Source: Epiperipatus broadwayi (lineage: Eukaryota; Onychophora; Udeonychophora; Euonychophora; Peripatidae). From it: DNA of 64,000 nucleotides. The notes under the pieces are model-generated. The model had not been told where the DNA came from. It saw only the letters and a program-made list of their open reading frames with translations, and searched no databases. Shown here piece by piece: positions 1 to 11,883 of this stretch (position 1 is its first letter; each line of letters opens with the position of its first letter). The stretch spans positions 124,001 through 188,000 of the forward strand of contig JAQFVV010000318.1 of assembly GCA_028023455.1 (NCBI GenBank), read 5' to 3'. A program made the position numbers and the translations under genes.

Positions 1-335
1 ATTCGTATGTGGATATATAATCTGTGCTATATATAAGGAAGGCATGATTTTAATTGTTTATAAGTTATCTAAAAAAATATGTTAAAAATATGTTAAAAGG
101 TTGTTTTTAATTAAAGAGTTTATTATTTTATGTAAAATAAAAAAATAAAAACTGGTCAAGTAATTAAAAAGATTTTTGGTTGTAATATTTAATTAAATTC
201 TTGAGTTAATGAGACTTGAGGCGATAGATTCCGATAATGTAAGTGCTTGAGAAAACCTATAAATACTCTGTATTTTTAAACAAAAAAATGAACAGCCATT
301 TTTAGAGAGCAATTGCAGCCAGTCTCCATGTTTGT
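1..335. other. AT-rich DNA, possible 3' flank of minus-strand exon
   Basis: No gene is visible. If the candidate minus-strand exon at 336-582 is real, this stretch would be its 3' untranslated region. It contains several A/T-rich polyadenylation-like hexamers on the minus strand (for example near 119-124), but such hexamers are frequent by chance in DNA this AT-rich. Confidence 0.3.
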
Positions 336-582
336 TTAATGTCTGATATGTCCGGCTAAAAATGGGCATTTCTTTGCTGTTACTCCGCAAGGAGAATGGA
401 TGTTTCTCTTATTGCAATGCCTGAACAACCATAATGCCACTAGCAGACTCAAACCTAACAGAACAGGAAAGAAGATGATGCCACCAGCTGCCCAGTCAAA
501 GTCACCAAACCCACAGCCAAGAACTTGCAGTCCAAATAAATAATACCAGTACCATTTTAGTTTCAAACCTCAGAGCTCTGTG
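336..582 (-). CDS. possible host exon, small membrane protein segment
   Basis: A minus-strand open frame of 76 codons (336-566) stands out because its base composition is clearly richer in G+C than its surroundings. The peptide has one strong hydrophobic segment, with FFPVLLGLSLLVALWLF as its core at about residues 31-47. It is preceded by an acidic/aromatic stretch (FGDFDW) and followed by a basic, Cys-containing tail ending at a TAA. The first in-frame codon is TTG with an in-frame TGA two codons upstream, so this would not be a stand-alone gene. It could be an internal or last exon; the minus strand reads TTACACAG just upstream, a possible acceptor. I recognise no family. It could equally be a chance open frame or a fragment of an old repeat. 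Confidence 0.25.
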
Positions 583-1384
583 TAATTTTTATATAAGTTA
601 GCTAACTCTCTTTCAAATAATTGTAAAACTAAGTATAAATATAATTCAAAATAATGTTTAAATTGCTATCATAATTAATGTTGATAAAGTTAAAATGACC
701 TGACTATTTATATTTTCCTTTCACTTAAAAGTAAATTCTTAGTGTCTAATTTAAAATTATATCACTGTGGTTGTGTTTATATTTCTTTGCTTATTTTAAT
801 TCAATGTTTATTATATTTCATATGCCAATATTTCGAAACAGAAAGCACTAAATTTAATGTTTTTAAGACGATATTATTTAAAAATCTTCATGTAATTTGT
901 TTTATAGCATCATCTTTCGCACACTGTTTCGAAATCCTATTTTATAAAATAATGACTCGCCTTGTGCTCGTAATTTTTTTTTTATTAATGATGATTTAAA
1001 ATGTGAAATGTGACTCATTTTCATCAACCATGTGAAAGCTTAAACTTTATAGTTTTATTAAGAATTAAATTAGCCTTGATAATAGTTATAAGTATATTTG
1101 TCATTTAAGTTCTTAAGTCCATAGAAATATACTTTCCCTCCTTACAGTATTAATTATATATAAAGTAACTTAATAGATCTAGTGTGTTGAAGTAAAGATT
1201 TATTAATATCCCTGTTAGTAGCGTAGACATTTATTATCAGGCTACACAAGAGTTGGTTCCGATTTGATAAAACTAATATGCTATTGTCTTGTACTTCATA
1301 GTATGAAATATACTATTCTTTGCTTGGCGGATGTGATCTATTATTTTATTAAATTTATTCTCGTTTTGCTGCTATATGTATGAT
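583..1384. other. AT-rich intergenic/intronic DNA, nothing recognised
   Basis: Only short low-complexity open frames are present (Phe/Leu/Ile-rich). No repeat family or RNA gene could be identified. Confidence 0.5.
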
Positions 1385-1745
1385 ACATATATTAAGATGG
1401 AGCCATGGTGAAGCCAGAACATCTCTTATAGGATCGAGCAGTAGCAAAGCTTGAGCCAAGGCCAGGTTAGCACGTAAGTCCCCTGCAATTTCTGAACACA
1501 ATGTTCCTTCTCATGCAGCATGGTGATTGGTTATAGAGTACTGGCATTGCTCGCAAGAACCCTGGAATTATTCATCCATCCACAGAGTGATTTTTTCTCT
1601 TGTCAGTTACCTGTGTCATAGCGCATTGGTAAAATCTTAGGCACCAACTCTCCTACCTTAACATAGCACCTTCAGCATTGATCTGAAAATTTATTTCGAA
1701 AGCTAGGTTTGATCTAATGTCACTCGAGCTGGTTTATGTGCTTGT
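1385..1745. other. unidentified G+C-richer island
   Basis: About 360 bp of noticeably less AT-rich sequence in an AT-rich background, with several CpG sites and no open frame longer than a few tens of codons. It has no visible terminal repeats. It may be a non-coding exon, an old repeat or a regulatory block. The sequence does not decide. Confidence 0.3.
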
Positions 1746-2064
1746 CATTAAATAATATTGTATTTGCAATAAATAATGAATAAGGGTTTGACATAACTAG
1801 ATTTATAGACATATCATTTCATAAGATGGGCATATTTTAACCTCATCTATGCAAAAATTCAATGATTGCTTATATGTCATTTTAAAGTCAGTGTAAGAAG
1901 AGAATGTGTTCTCTCATCTACCCAATGTCGGCGTACATTCTATGCTGAAATTCTGCAATGATATTGTCAATTTCATTTCAATTGTAAATAAATGTATAAC
2001 TAATTTAGTGTATTTCATTCTCTGTCTCATTATTGACCCAATTCAGTCCAATTCTAATTATTAT

Positions 2065-2068
<4 letters not shown>

Positions 2069-2120
<52 letters not shown>
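2069..2120. repeat. (AT)n microsatellite
   Basis: About 50 bp of uninterrupted AT dinucleotides. The flanks 1746-2068 and 2121-2574 are AT-rich with no recognised feature. Confidence 0.95.
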
Positions 2121-2122
<2 letters not shown>

Positions 2123-2574
2123 TAACTATGCATTAAAAATCATTTAAATTAGTAATATATTTATTCAATTTAAGAGCCTTTCTTTTATTTATCAGAGTCT
2201 TATGGTGTTTCCCTTTTGGCCACGAATAAAGTGATATGCTATGTGTAACTTTAAGGTGGTCGTTTGTAGGGTATTGAGTCTTGGAGTTCTGGCATATGAG
2301 TCGAAATGTGGTCAGATTCAGAACATAACATTCCCTGGTCTGGTCAGCCTTGGTCTTTTTGCCTGGATTCTAGATTCTGTTACGTGAATGTACAAACTTG
2401 ACCATTACATTATATGTACAGTATTTATTAATCTTTAACTGGGCTTAAAGTTTATATATGGGTCAGTCTAACAAATAGCAATAATCATTTATATTATTTG
2501 TCTAAATTAGATGTGTCAACTTATGTATACAGAAGGATTGGTATTTGTAAATCAAATTGTAATAATTTAATTAC

Positions 2575-2665
2575 TTTTTTTTTTATATGTCAAAGCTATG
2601 ACCGGGAAGCGAACCCAGGTCAGCTGCTTGGAAGGCAGCTATGCTACCTGCTAGGCCATCAACAC
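2575..2665 (-). pseudogene. tRNA-Gly(TCC)-like retropseudogene with A tail
   Basis: On the minus strand 2595-2665 folds as a degenerate tRNA. The anticodon arm is perfect (GCTGC-CTTCCAA-GCAGC, anticodon TCC = Gly). The T-arm region holds an internal B box (GGTTCGCTTCC) and its stem has one mismatch. The D arm and the acceptor stem pair only partly (about five of seven acceptor pairs). About ten bases past the tRNA 3' end the minus strand has a run of ten A (2575-2584 as T on plus), so this looks like a reverse-transcribed and inserted tRNA or the head of a short tRNA-derived SINE, rather than a working gene. A functional tRNA-Gly cannot be excluded but is unlikely with this acceptor stem. Confidence 0.6.
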
Positions 2666-2742
2666 TTGCAGAAAGCAATAATGATTTTAAAAATTTATAA
2701 TATTCCTGGTACTGAGGTTCTCACAAACATTTGTTATAATAT

Positions 2743-2986
2743 ATATATAAAATACATATTTTGCGGGTTCATCCATGTTAAAAACTTTTAATATCAATAT
2801 ACTGACGTTTCGACTTGGTCACACAAGCCATCCACAGAGTTATAAAAAGGTAGAAAGATGGTTGTAGAGGTGCTACAATCACTGGTTTGAAACGTCAGTA
2901 TATTGATATTAAAAGTTTTTAACACGGATGAACCCGCAAAATATGTATTTTATATATTTAACCCGTGCAAATCTTCGTTTTAACAT
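2743..2986. repeat. short palindromic repeat derived from a PLE terminal repeat
   Basis: Two inverted arms of about 75 bp (2743-2818 and 2884-2958) surround a loop of about 65 bp. The arms hold the block TTTTGCGGGTTCATCC and, further in, TATACTGACGTTT. The same terminal block recurs at 6905 and 7330 and at 46615 and 47295, where it flanks Penelope-like coding remnants, so I read this copy as an internally deleted, MITE-like derivative. A further segment ending near 2986 (CCCGTGCAAATCTTCG) is also seen beside the other copies, showing that the family's terminal repeat extends beyond the palindrome. Confidence 0.75.
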
Positions 2987-5900
2987 ATATATATAAAATC
3001 ACAGTTTACTTTCAGTATCCATCAATATTTATCCTAGTGGGAAATATTATTCTGATAAGTTACTTCTGAACTTATAAAATATATTTTACTGTCTACATAA
3101 AGATACTACATTATTTAATATCCATCATTAAAGGCGATTTAAATAGTTTTTCAACTGATCATTGTAATGTGTCTCCATATGTTAATGTCTATAATAAAAT
3201 TATTATTACTGTGCCACTGCAGCATCTGAATTTTTATTTCTAAATAAAATTAAGGATTCATCATAGATGCATTACCAATGTAATTTTCTGGCTCATTACC
3301 AGTTATAATATCATTAAGAATTTACACAATACTAAATAACTTCTTGATTCTCATTTTAATATCTACTGACTTCAAAGATAAAAATATCAATAAATACTTG
3401 TATATAATATTCATTAATTTATTATCATGATGAGTATATTGAACATTTTATCACTAATACTTGACATTTACATATTATTTACTTTTCACTGATTTTAATT
3501 TTAATCTAATATGTATATATCTAAAAGTTTATATTTGTAATTAAGAAACAATTAATATACATTGTTATCTGGATATGTATTAAAATTTTCTTCAATACTA
3601 TTTGGTCATTTACATATTATTTATTTGTTAGTTGTACCTATTTTAATTGTTAGTTAATATGTACATTTAAAACACTATGAATATTACGACATAAAAAACA
3701 GCACCATATATGTTCTGTAAACATCTATATATATAATTTTGTTATATTTAATAAACTTGTCTTATAGTTAAAAGCAAAATTCTCATTATAGTAAAAAGCA
3801 AAATTCTCAAGGAAACTTTTTAATGAAATATATCCAGTATATGCAAAAAGAATAATAATTTAGAAACAGTATTTTTGGAAAATTGAATATCTGAAATTCT
3901 GTAAAATGATAGAAAATAAGGTTAACAATAATAGGAAAAATAGGACTGCTAAACAGTAAAAAAAAAATACTGACAAGAATAAATATCTGAAAAAGAAGGA
4001 ATATTAAAATATTTGTAATGATCTTAAGAAAACAAAATATCTGAAATTCTTATAAGTGATATGTTATCTACAGATATTATCAATCAAAGAATATAACATA
4101 TTTGCAATTTTATACACAGCATTGTAATATATAGAGTATAAAATAAACCTGTATTTCAGTTATTACACAGCATTGTTGTAATAAAAGTATTGAGATAAAT
4201 TAACAAGCATTGCCTATGTTTTAATTTGAAGAATGTAAAATTATTTTTATTCAAAATACGTTTTTTCTATTTGCTTGAAATATCCATGATCAATAAGATT
4301 TTATTTCACTTATACTTGAAAGTTTTTATACTTTATAAATTAATTTATTTTATTGGTTTAAGATTAGATACTTTTTACAAAAAATAAATTATTTAAGTTG
4401 TGAAAAGTTTAAATAATCATTTTGAATATTTAATTATATGAGTTTAAAAATTCTATTTCACATAATGAAAACGGTAAAAATGGGTTATTAATAGTTGATA
4501 AACTATTGATTTTATAAGTTCCTTGATACTGTAAAAAAAAAATAATAAATAAGAGCACATTGTAAAAGTGCTTTTAGGCAAGAAAACGGTCTAACCATGT
4601 TTTTTTGATATTTAATACTTTTTATATTTTGCCAACAACATGTCTTTATAATGATATTTTTATTTTTGAAAATATGTGATCCTGGAAATGCTACAGAAGC
4701 TGTATTATTGTTTCCTACTCAGAAATTCAAAAAAACCTTGGAAACTAAAAATAAAACCACAGACTTGACACACATAGAACCATGACATTTCCTTTGTACC
4801 ATTAGTAAAAACTATATAATATTAGTTAAATATTCAGTTTTTGGCCAATACTTGATGTCTACCTGATTTGTATAAAAACCAGATATCTGAAAAAAAAAAA
4901 AAAACTCCTGGGTTTACCTATGATATGAAAAAATTCTAACTTCATACAGTAAAACTCAAGCTTCTAATTATGACATGTTCAATTACTTTGCAGTTATTAT
5001 TATAGCAAAAGCAGTGATTGAAGATAAGTAAAACATTTCATTATTGATTCATTTAATAGAAATTGACAATTTAAATAATATTTTAGAGAAAAAGTGGCAA
5101 AATGTTTTAAAATAATGCTTAGTTATGTGTTATTGGTTGACTTAGCTGTACAATTATATTTAAATTATATTTTGTTTGTGTAAACTTTGGACAAGATACA
5201 TAACTGCAAAAGCTAAAAATACAGTTAAAAATAATTCCACTGTGTTATGAAAGTTGTCTACTTAATAACTATATACCAAAATATATTCCCAATTTTTTAA
5301 TAAATTTATTGGATCAATTTGGATTAATTTTTAAAATAAGAGAATAATAAGAATATAATGAAGTGCTTAGCAGTTATTTTTTTTACAGCCTTTCAGCTGT
5401 ATAATTTAAATAAAGTAGAGTATACCAGGGGTTATAAAAGAGTATGAGACTCTGAAAGATAGTATTGTTAAATATATATTTTGAGAAGAATTGAGACAGG
5501 ATGTTTGAGAACTGCAAAAAATAAATGACAGTAATTAATTTATGTTCATTTGCCAAAATGCAGATAACAAAGGAAAGCTTAAACCATCTGAAAAGCCACA
5601 ATCAATATTTTTATAGAAGCCATAAGAAAATGATGGAAAGTATCATTTTATTGATGTATTAGTATATCAGGAAGTGTGAAGAATATTATATGAGGCTAAT
5701 TTAGATTGAAGATACTGTTTATAAGCAAAAAGAATATCAAAAACATTAAATACAATCTTAATGCATCTTTGGTGCAGAATACTCTTCAGACACAAATGTG
5801 TATTGGAAATGTATTAAGATTATATTTAATGTTTTTTATTATTTCTGTGTAAAATGGATTATTAGAATTGCATCAGATTATTTAAAGGTTGTTATAATCT

Positions 5901-6659
5901 GACTTGTAATATGTTCCTTATGTTTGTAATGTAATTTATTATTATTTTGTTTGTCATTTTTTTTTTCATATACATTCACTATATTTTTATTATATAATAT
6001 TTAACAAATTGCTTTGGCCGAATTTTCTTTTATATACAAATCTAAATTTTATTTATTTATTTATTTATTCATTTTTTTCTATGCATTGTTTTTTACTTTT
6101 AAATTAATGCATATTTTATTAATTATTAATTTTGTTTTTTATTTTATTTTATTTGTATATTTTTTTAAGTCTAATTTTTATAATGAATTTATAATGTTCA
6201 TTAATTATGAATTTTTTTAATGATGTTGATTTCCTTTTTAAACAAACAATTATTGGTGCATAAATTTACTGCTCTGTTTATTCTATTTTTTATTATTTTT
6301 TCTTTATCTATGATGTCTATATCTGAATGCCAAATTGTGAGACATCTTTAGAATGTTTTTCTTCTACAAATATATTTTTTATATAGTTTTGTGTATATTT
6401 GTATTCATTAAAATAATGTTAATTATTTTTTCATTAATAAAACTAAACCAAATTAATATTTTTAAATATTTAGAAAGCTGATTAAAAATAAAATTATATA
6501 AAATAACAAGTATACAGAAGTAGAAAAAAAACTAAAGTTAATAGCATGTTGAGAAAATTTAAAGCCAATATGATTTATTTATTAAAACAATCTAATTCTT
6601 TATTACAGTGTTTTATCCTTATTAAAAAATTTAAAAAATTTCAACAATCCACTTGAATA
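2987..6659. other. AT-rich DNA, nothing recognised
   Basis: About 3.7 kb of AT-rich sequence with short low-complexity open frames on both strands, e.g. 6014-6220, almost all Phe/Tyr/Ile/Leu. A small direct duplication of about 20 bp lies at 3770-3810 (AAAAGCAAAATTCTCA twice). No coding or repeat family was identified. Confidence 0.5.
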
Positions 6660-6855
6660 AGCTTAAATACAATACTTTTTATAGTTATATATTTTATTTT
6701 ACTAACAGTTTTGAATGAGCCACAGTCTTTATCAGACCTCTATTTGAACTTGTTATAACACAAATAAAATGTTTTGTTCTTGTTCAAACAAGTTTAGAAA
6801 AAGTCAAAACTGTTAGTAAAATAAAATAAAAAATTATAAAAACATTGTATTCATG
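6660..6855. repeat. palindromic (fold-back) repeat, about 190 bp
   Basis: The left arm includes TTTACTAACAGTTTTGA (about 6699-6715) and the right arm its complement TCAAAACTGTTAGTAAA (about 6804-6820). The pairing continues outward through AT-rich sequence to TACAATAC / GTATT-like ends. The loop is about 90 bp and has no coding capacity. It looks like a MITE or the collapsed end pair of a larger element. The family is not recognised. Confidence 0.65.
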
Positions 6856-6902
6856 CTTATAGAAGTGGAGTTTTAAAGTTTTATTTAAATATATATATAG
6901 GA

Positions 6903-7400
6903 TATATTTTGCGGGTTCATCCGTGCTAAAAAAATTAAATATTAATATACCAACGTTTCAACTTGATCACACAAGTCAAAATTCACAAAACAGATACTCC
7001 CTTCATTCAATAGTAAGTGCAATAGGATCTCCAATTCATATTTTAACTAGATATTTATCAGATTTCATTAAACCCACAATCCCATCTATTAAATCATATA
7101 TTAAAAATTATTTTCATTTTATATCTGTTTTAAAAATTTTTAAATTAATGCTAATGACAATCTGGTTAGTTTTGATGTCATGTCTTTGTTTACAAACATT
7201 CCAATTGATGGAGCTTTAAATGTAATTTCACAATGCTGCAATTTACCAGACCATATTATTGCTTTGATATACCCAATAGATGATTTGTGTGATCAAGTTG
7301 AAACATCGGTATATCATTATTTAAATTTTTTAACATGGATGAACTCGCAAAATATGTCTTTTATATATGCAACCTGTGAAAATCTTCATATCAATATATA
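6903..7400 (+). pseudogene. Penelope-like element fragment with RT remnant inside inverted ends
   Basis: The plus strand encodes broken reverse-transcriptase sequence of the Penelope type. IVSAIGSPIHILTRYLSDF at about 7007-7063 matches the PLE signature region beginning 'RPIVS..GSP', and SLFTNIPIDGALNVI at about 7183-7227 matches the 'VSLFTNIP' block just beyond the first catalytic Asp. The two blocks are in different frames and the intervening spacer is short and degenerate, so the gene is dead. The fragment lies between inverted copies of the terminal block: TTTTGCGGGTTCATCC at 6907 and its complement at about 7333-7350. PLEs are single-ORF retroelements with RT and usually a GIY-YIG nuclease and complex terminal repeats; here only the RT middle remains. 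Confidence 0.75.
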
Positions 7401-10069
7401 TATTGGATAGACCAATAAGCAGAACAAAATTCATGCTGAAGTTGATAATCTAATGATTATACCCTATATTATATATCAAGTAACCAGCTGTGAAAATAGA
7501 AACCAATTCCAAAATGATCATGACCAAAACTTTATTCATGCATACAATAATCATTAGTACTTAGATCATTGCCAAAACAATCCATTGTCACTGAATTACA
7601 TGGTGGGATTATGTGAAGTACAATCTCAATAAAGTAGTCCTGAGGAACTGGTTATATTTCCCAAGTAGCAGTCACTTTCATTTATTTATCTGGACTGACC
7701 ATAAAGATAATGTTGGCTAACACAAATTATCTTTATTTGTTTTGAGGGTACAAAAGATTTCTTATCTTTTGATATCATCTTCTGGAATTGGAAAAACTAA
7801 TTTGTCTATCTATATTACTTCTTAAATATTAGTTATCCATTAAGTTATCCATGATCTAGCACAATTAAGAAAAACTTGGAACTTGTTTCTATGCATTGGA
7901 TGATCCCCAAACTATAAGTAAACTGTATTTTATGCAATCAGACTGATAATTGAATAAAAAATAACATAACTACTTATTTTTAATTTCAAAATAAACTTTA
8001 ATAAATTAACAAATTGTAATGTTAAAGAAAATTGAAATATATATAAATCATGTTTCATTACATTCCAAATATACACTATAAATATATACATTGGCTCAGC
8101 AAAATGTGCTTGTTTGCATATATCTCTGGCCAGATTTAGTATTTTATTTATTTGTTTAACTTCTTCAAAAATATACTCACATATTATATGAAATAATATG
8201 TTAATTGAATACATACCCTGTATTAAAAAAGTACATTGTTTAATATCTTATAATAAAAACAATATATTATATAAATGAATATACAAATTTTATAAAATAT
8301 TCAACGAGAAAAAAAAAATATAAGTTTTCATATTAATTCATCTAATATTAATTGAATGTTAATTTTGAAAATATTTGAATTAACAAGGGTATAATAAAAA
8401 ATAAGACTATCAGACCGCACTAGAAGCACTCTGTTATTACCTTCTGTATTTTCAACAGTGTATAGTTTTGTTTTACCATTATTTTATTTTGTGTAGTTTT
8501 ACTTTATCATTCTTTGGACTTTTATTTAATTTTCTTTCATCATTTTTTTATAACTTTGTTTAGTTAAAGCAAGTATTTTTTTTTTTACTGTGCATGCTTT
8601 AGTTTCTAAAATAGTCAGACAATCACTTTCAAATCCTGTCTTTTCTATAGCTGCTCTTTCATATCAGTAATTTTGCTGAATTTTATGCCTTTGAAGGTTT
8701 TTTTTTTACTATGTTATTGTTATTTTAAATTGTTGTCTGATTTTTATTTTTTCCACAGTTCTTTGCTTGATAAACACATTGTCAACTCAGAAACATTATT
8801 TTGTACAGTGAAAGTAGGTAGTTACATGACCCTACATCAAGTCTTTTTTAGTGATTACATTCACAAATAGTAATGATAATTCAAATAAAGTTGACATTTA
8901 GCAAACAATCTTATAATTCAAACCAGTGATGAATAATTTTACCATGGCTTTAATTGAAAAATGGTACCTCACAATCTCTCAATGTTGGTTTTGCTTATTC
9001 TACCCAGTAAACTCAAGAATTAGTTCTTTTTCTTAAACAATTTCTGCTAGATCTTGATTAATTTTTATTTTTAATGTCTTTAATCCCTGGCAATTAATGA
9101 CTAAATTCCATTCTCAGCCAATTCAATTGCAAATGATAACTTGAAAGAATTTTAAAAAGAATCACCTATTAAAAGAATGATTCACTGATGTTATTTTTCA
9201 GCTCATACACAATTTTTGTTCTTATTAGGCACAATTTGTTTGCACTTGCTGAATGAAAAACAAATCACTTATTTATTTGGATGTAATAGTATATTTGTTT
9301 TCCCACTATTCTCTGATTAATGCTTATTTCATTGATAAACTGATTACAAAAGAAACTAAGTCAGTTAAAACTATATTATCTTTTTTAATTTGTATACAAT
9401 ATTTTTAAACAATTAAATATTATTCAAATTAATTAAAAATTTTGAAATTGAATATTATATGAATTTTCTTTGCCAAGCATTTGTTTTTCTTTAAATCTTA
9501 ATATATAAATTATCTTTTCATAATTATTAAAATAAAGAAAAACAATTTCTCTATAAACAAAAATTCCTATCATATTTCTCAAAATTAAATTGAATAATTC
9601 TTAATTACATGAACAGTATCTGAAGTAATTATGAGTATTAGAAACAACTTTATGGCAAACTATTTAACTCAACACTAAATATGCAACATGGTAAAATTTC
9701 TTTTCTTCACATTAAAATAAAAATGAATTTTAACATATATGTTTTACAGAATTTTGATTATCTTTATTTAATTTTAACTATAACAGAAAACCGGGACAAA
9801 CCATTAAAACTGTTCAAGTAACTAAATGATTTGGGGGGAAAATATTAGTGGTAAGTTAGCATAAATGCTTTTTATTTTTCCTATACATATACAATTAGTA
9901 TTATAGTTAATCTTACAATAACTGTAATTCATGACATAAATTATATAATATTAACAATTTCTAATGTGCTCCCATACATCCAATCTTTAATTTTATCCTT
10001 AATAAAATGTGTACTAAATTTGATAATTTTACTGATTTCATCTTTCTCTAATTACTAGTGCATATAATG

Positions 10070-10070
<1 letters not shown>
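7401..10070. other. AT-rich DNA, nothing recognised
   Basis: Only short open frames of low-complexity composition occur here, for example minus 7930-8214 and plus 8673-8870. I could match neither a coding family nor a repeat family. Confidence 0.5.
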
Positions 10071-10107
<37 letters not shown>

Positions 10108-10137
10108 CAATATATATATATATATATATATATATAT
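10070..10137. repeat. (AT)n microsatellite, Gypsy insertion target
   Basis: AT dinucleotides interrupted once by TTGCAA at 10105-10110. The Gypsy LTR begins directly in it (TATAT|TGCAAC), and the far side of the element (18368 on) continues TATATATATA, so TATAT is a plausible 5-bp target duplication. Because the site is itself AT-repeat, the duplication cannot be proven. Confidence 0.8.
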
Positions 10138-11865
10138 TGCAACAGGGCAGGTATAATCAAACCCTGTTGCGATAATTAGACAAATACGTATTCGTATACT
10201 TAACGCATTATTAAAAAAATATATATCTTATTACTAACGTATTATTAAAAATATATATTACTTTACTAACAAAATTAATATTTACAGTTTGATGTACAAT
10301 CAACGGTCATTTGCGTGGTTGTACAGAATTGATTTAGTTATTTTAATTAAAAAGAACTCATAGAAGAGGTATGGGGGGTTATACACTTGCTCTGATTTTT
10401 TTCTCTCTTTTGCCAAACCCAGCTATACACATCGCTATGTATATGTGTGAGTGCATTTTTGAACCATTAAAAATGAAAAATTCACAAAATAAAAATAAAA
10501 AATATTTTGTTTGATAAACTTTTAAATATATACATATTAAGTCAACAAAAGAACTTTAAATATCAAGATGGAAGACTAATTTTGCAGAACAATGGAAGTA
10601 ATTATTATAAAAATCGTGGAATGTCTAATACTAATTAAATATTAATTGGAAAGAAATAGGTGTAAAAAGCTTTTGTGGTGCATTTTAACAAAGGCATATG
10701 GAATGTGAATGGAAATATAATTAAAAAAAGAGTGAAAAGAAAGATAAGTTTGATAATTAAAGAAAAATTAAATTAATTATTTAGTATAAGTTTGGAGGTA
10801 GAAGAAAGCGGACGGTCAACGTGATATACATTTTGATAAAATATGGTCAGGCTGGGGTAGAGGCTTCAATGTGCGGAGGGTCTGAATCCTTTGCCCCCGA
10901 ATGTATAGCAGCTGCCGATAGTGGAGAAGGGACGTCAAGCCCGGAGAATTCGCCTCAATAAGCAACAATATTGAATCGCCAGAAGAGAAAGAAAATAAAT
11001 AAATAAACAGACTTTAGCCATGGAACCCGAACTTCAAAGAAAAAAAAACCAAAGTTCGTTCACCGACAAAGGACCGGAGATTCCATTTTCACCAAGAGGA
11101 TTCGATCAATTCCCTGGGGAAACCAGGTATTTTCTTTCTAATTACATCTATATATGTCACTTTTAGTAAGCTTACTCCACGAATTTGAGAAAACTGTTTA
11201 TTTGACACAATTGTGAACTTAAAATTTATTTTCTTTGCCTGGAGAGGTCAAACTATTTACTATGGAATTTATTAGTGTATAAATTAGTCCAATTAAATCT
11301 TCGGTGCAAAATACATATAATAGCATAATTGTGTGTGTGGGAGTTTTGGCAAAAAGAGAAAGGAGCAAACAAAGAAAAAAGAAAACTGATATGAATCTTT
11401 GATTTAAAAGAGAAAAGAGACACTAATTTAACTTAAGTAAATATATATATTTTTTTTATACATACGTAAATATCATAGCTAATAAATGTATATAAAATGA
11501 ATGATTTTTTTTTTGTTTTGTTTTTATGTTATGAGTTTTTTTTTTTTTTAAAAAAAAAAAGAGAGAGTTAGATCTACTGCCGGTAAATTTTACCACCAGC
11601 CCTGAGCAAGAGCTAGTCCAGGGGCATTTCCATATTGGTATTCCAGTTCTCCCAGCATAATTCTTATAGAAATATGGGATTGGCGCTTGAGGTCATAAAT
11701 TGATGCTCATAAATATGCTGGGGCAATAAAATGGAATAATTTAAGAATAGATATTCTTTTAAACCATTACGCATATACGTGTATCGTTATATATACATAC
11801 ATGCAATCGTACAAGACTACATATATGCGTAATATATATATGGAAAACGGCTAATCCCGTTATAA
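10138..11865 (+). repeat. 5' LTR of the Gypsy element
   Basis: 1,728 bp, starting TGCAACAGGG and ending CCCGTTATAA. The start was fixed from the point where both copies become identical after unrelated flanks, and the end from the TGG of the primer-binding site. The ends lack the usual TG...CA symmetry (TG...AA), so either boundary may be off by a few bases. Within it are a hairpin at the very start, a short open frame from ATG at 10869, and the runs of T and A at about 11536-11560. Confidence 0.9.
10139..10171 (+). promoter_or_regulatory. 9-bp perfect hairpin at the LTR start
   Basis: GCAACAGGG and CCCTGTTGC form a perfect 9-bp stem with a 14-nt loop immediately inside the LTR edge. The same hairpin is present at the start of the 3' LTR (16642-16674). 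Its role is unknown. Being at the terminus it could serve integrase end recognition, or be a protein-binding or RNA element. The function is inference. Confidence 0.7.
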
Positions 11866-11883
11866 TGGTGACCCAACGAAAGG
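11866..11883 (+). promoter_or_regulatory. primer-binding site (minus-strand primer tRNA)
   Basis: TGGTGACCCAACGAAAGG begins directly after the LTR. The initial TGG pairs with a tRNA 3'-CCA, as in other LTR retroelements. I cannot assign the tRNA with confidence by eye. Confidence 0.7.

Noticed and set aside
2743-2986. Hammerhead ribozyme in the PLE terminal repeat (GAAAC-GTC motif near 2889)
   Set aside because: The required CTGANGA core and stems could not be found by eye on either strand.
11020-11164. Short ATG frame in the LTR as a possible alternative Gag start
   Set aside because: A one-base difference between the LTR copies changes its reading frame after about ten codons, so it is not conserved even within this element.
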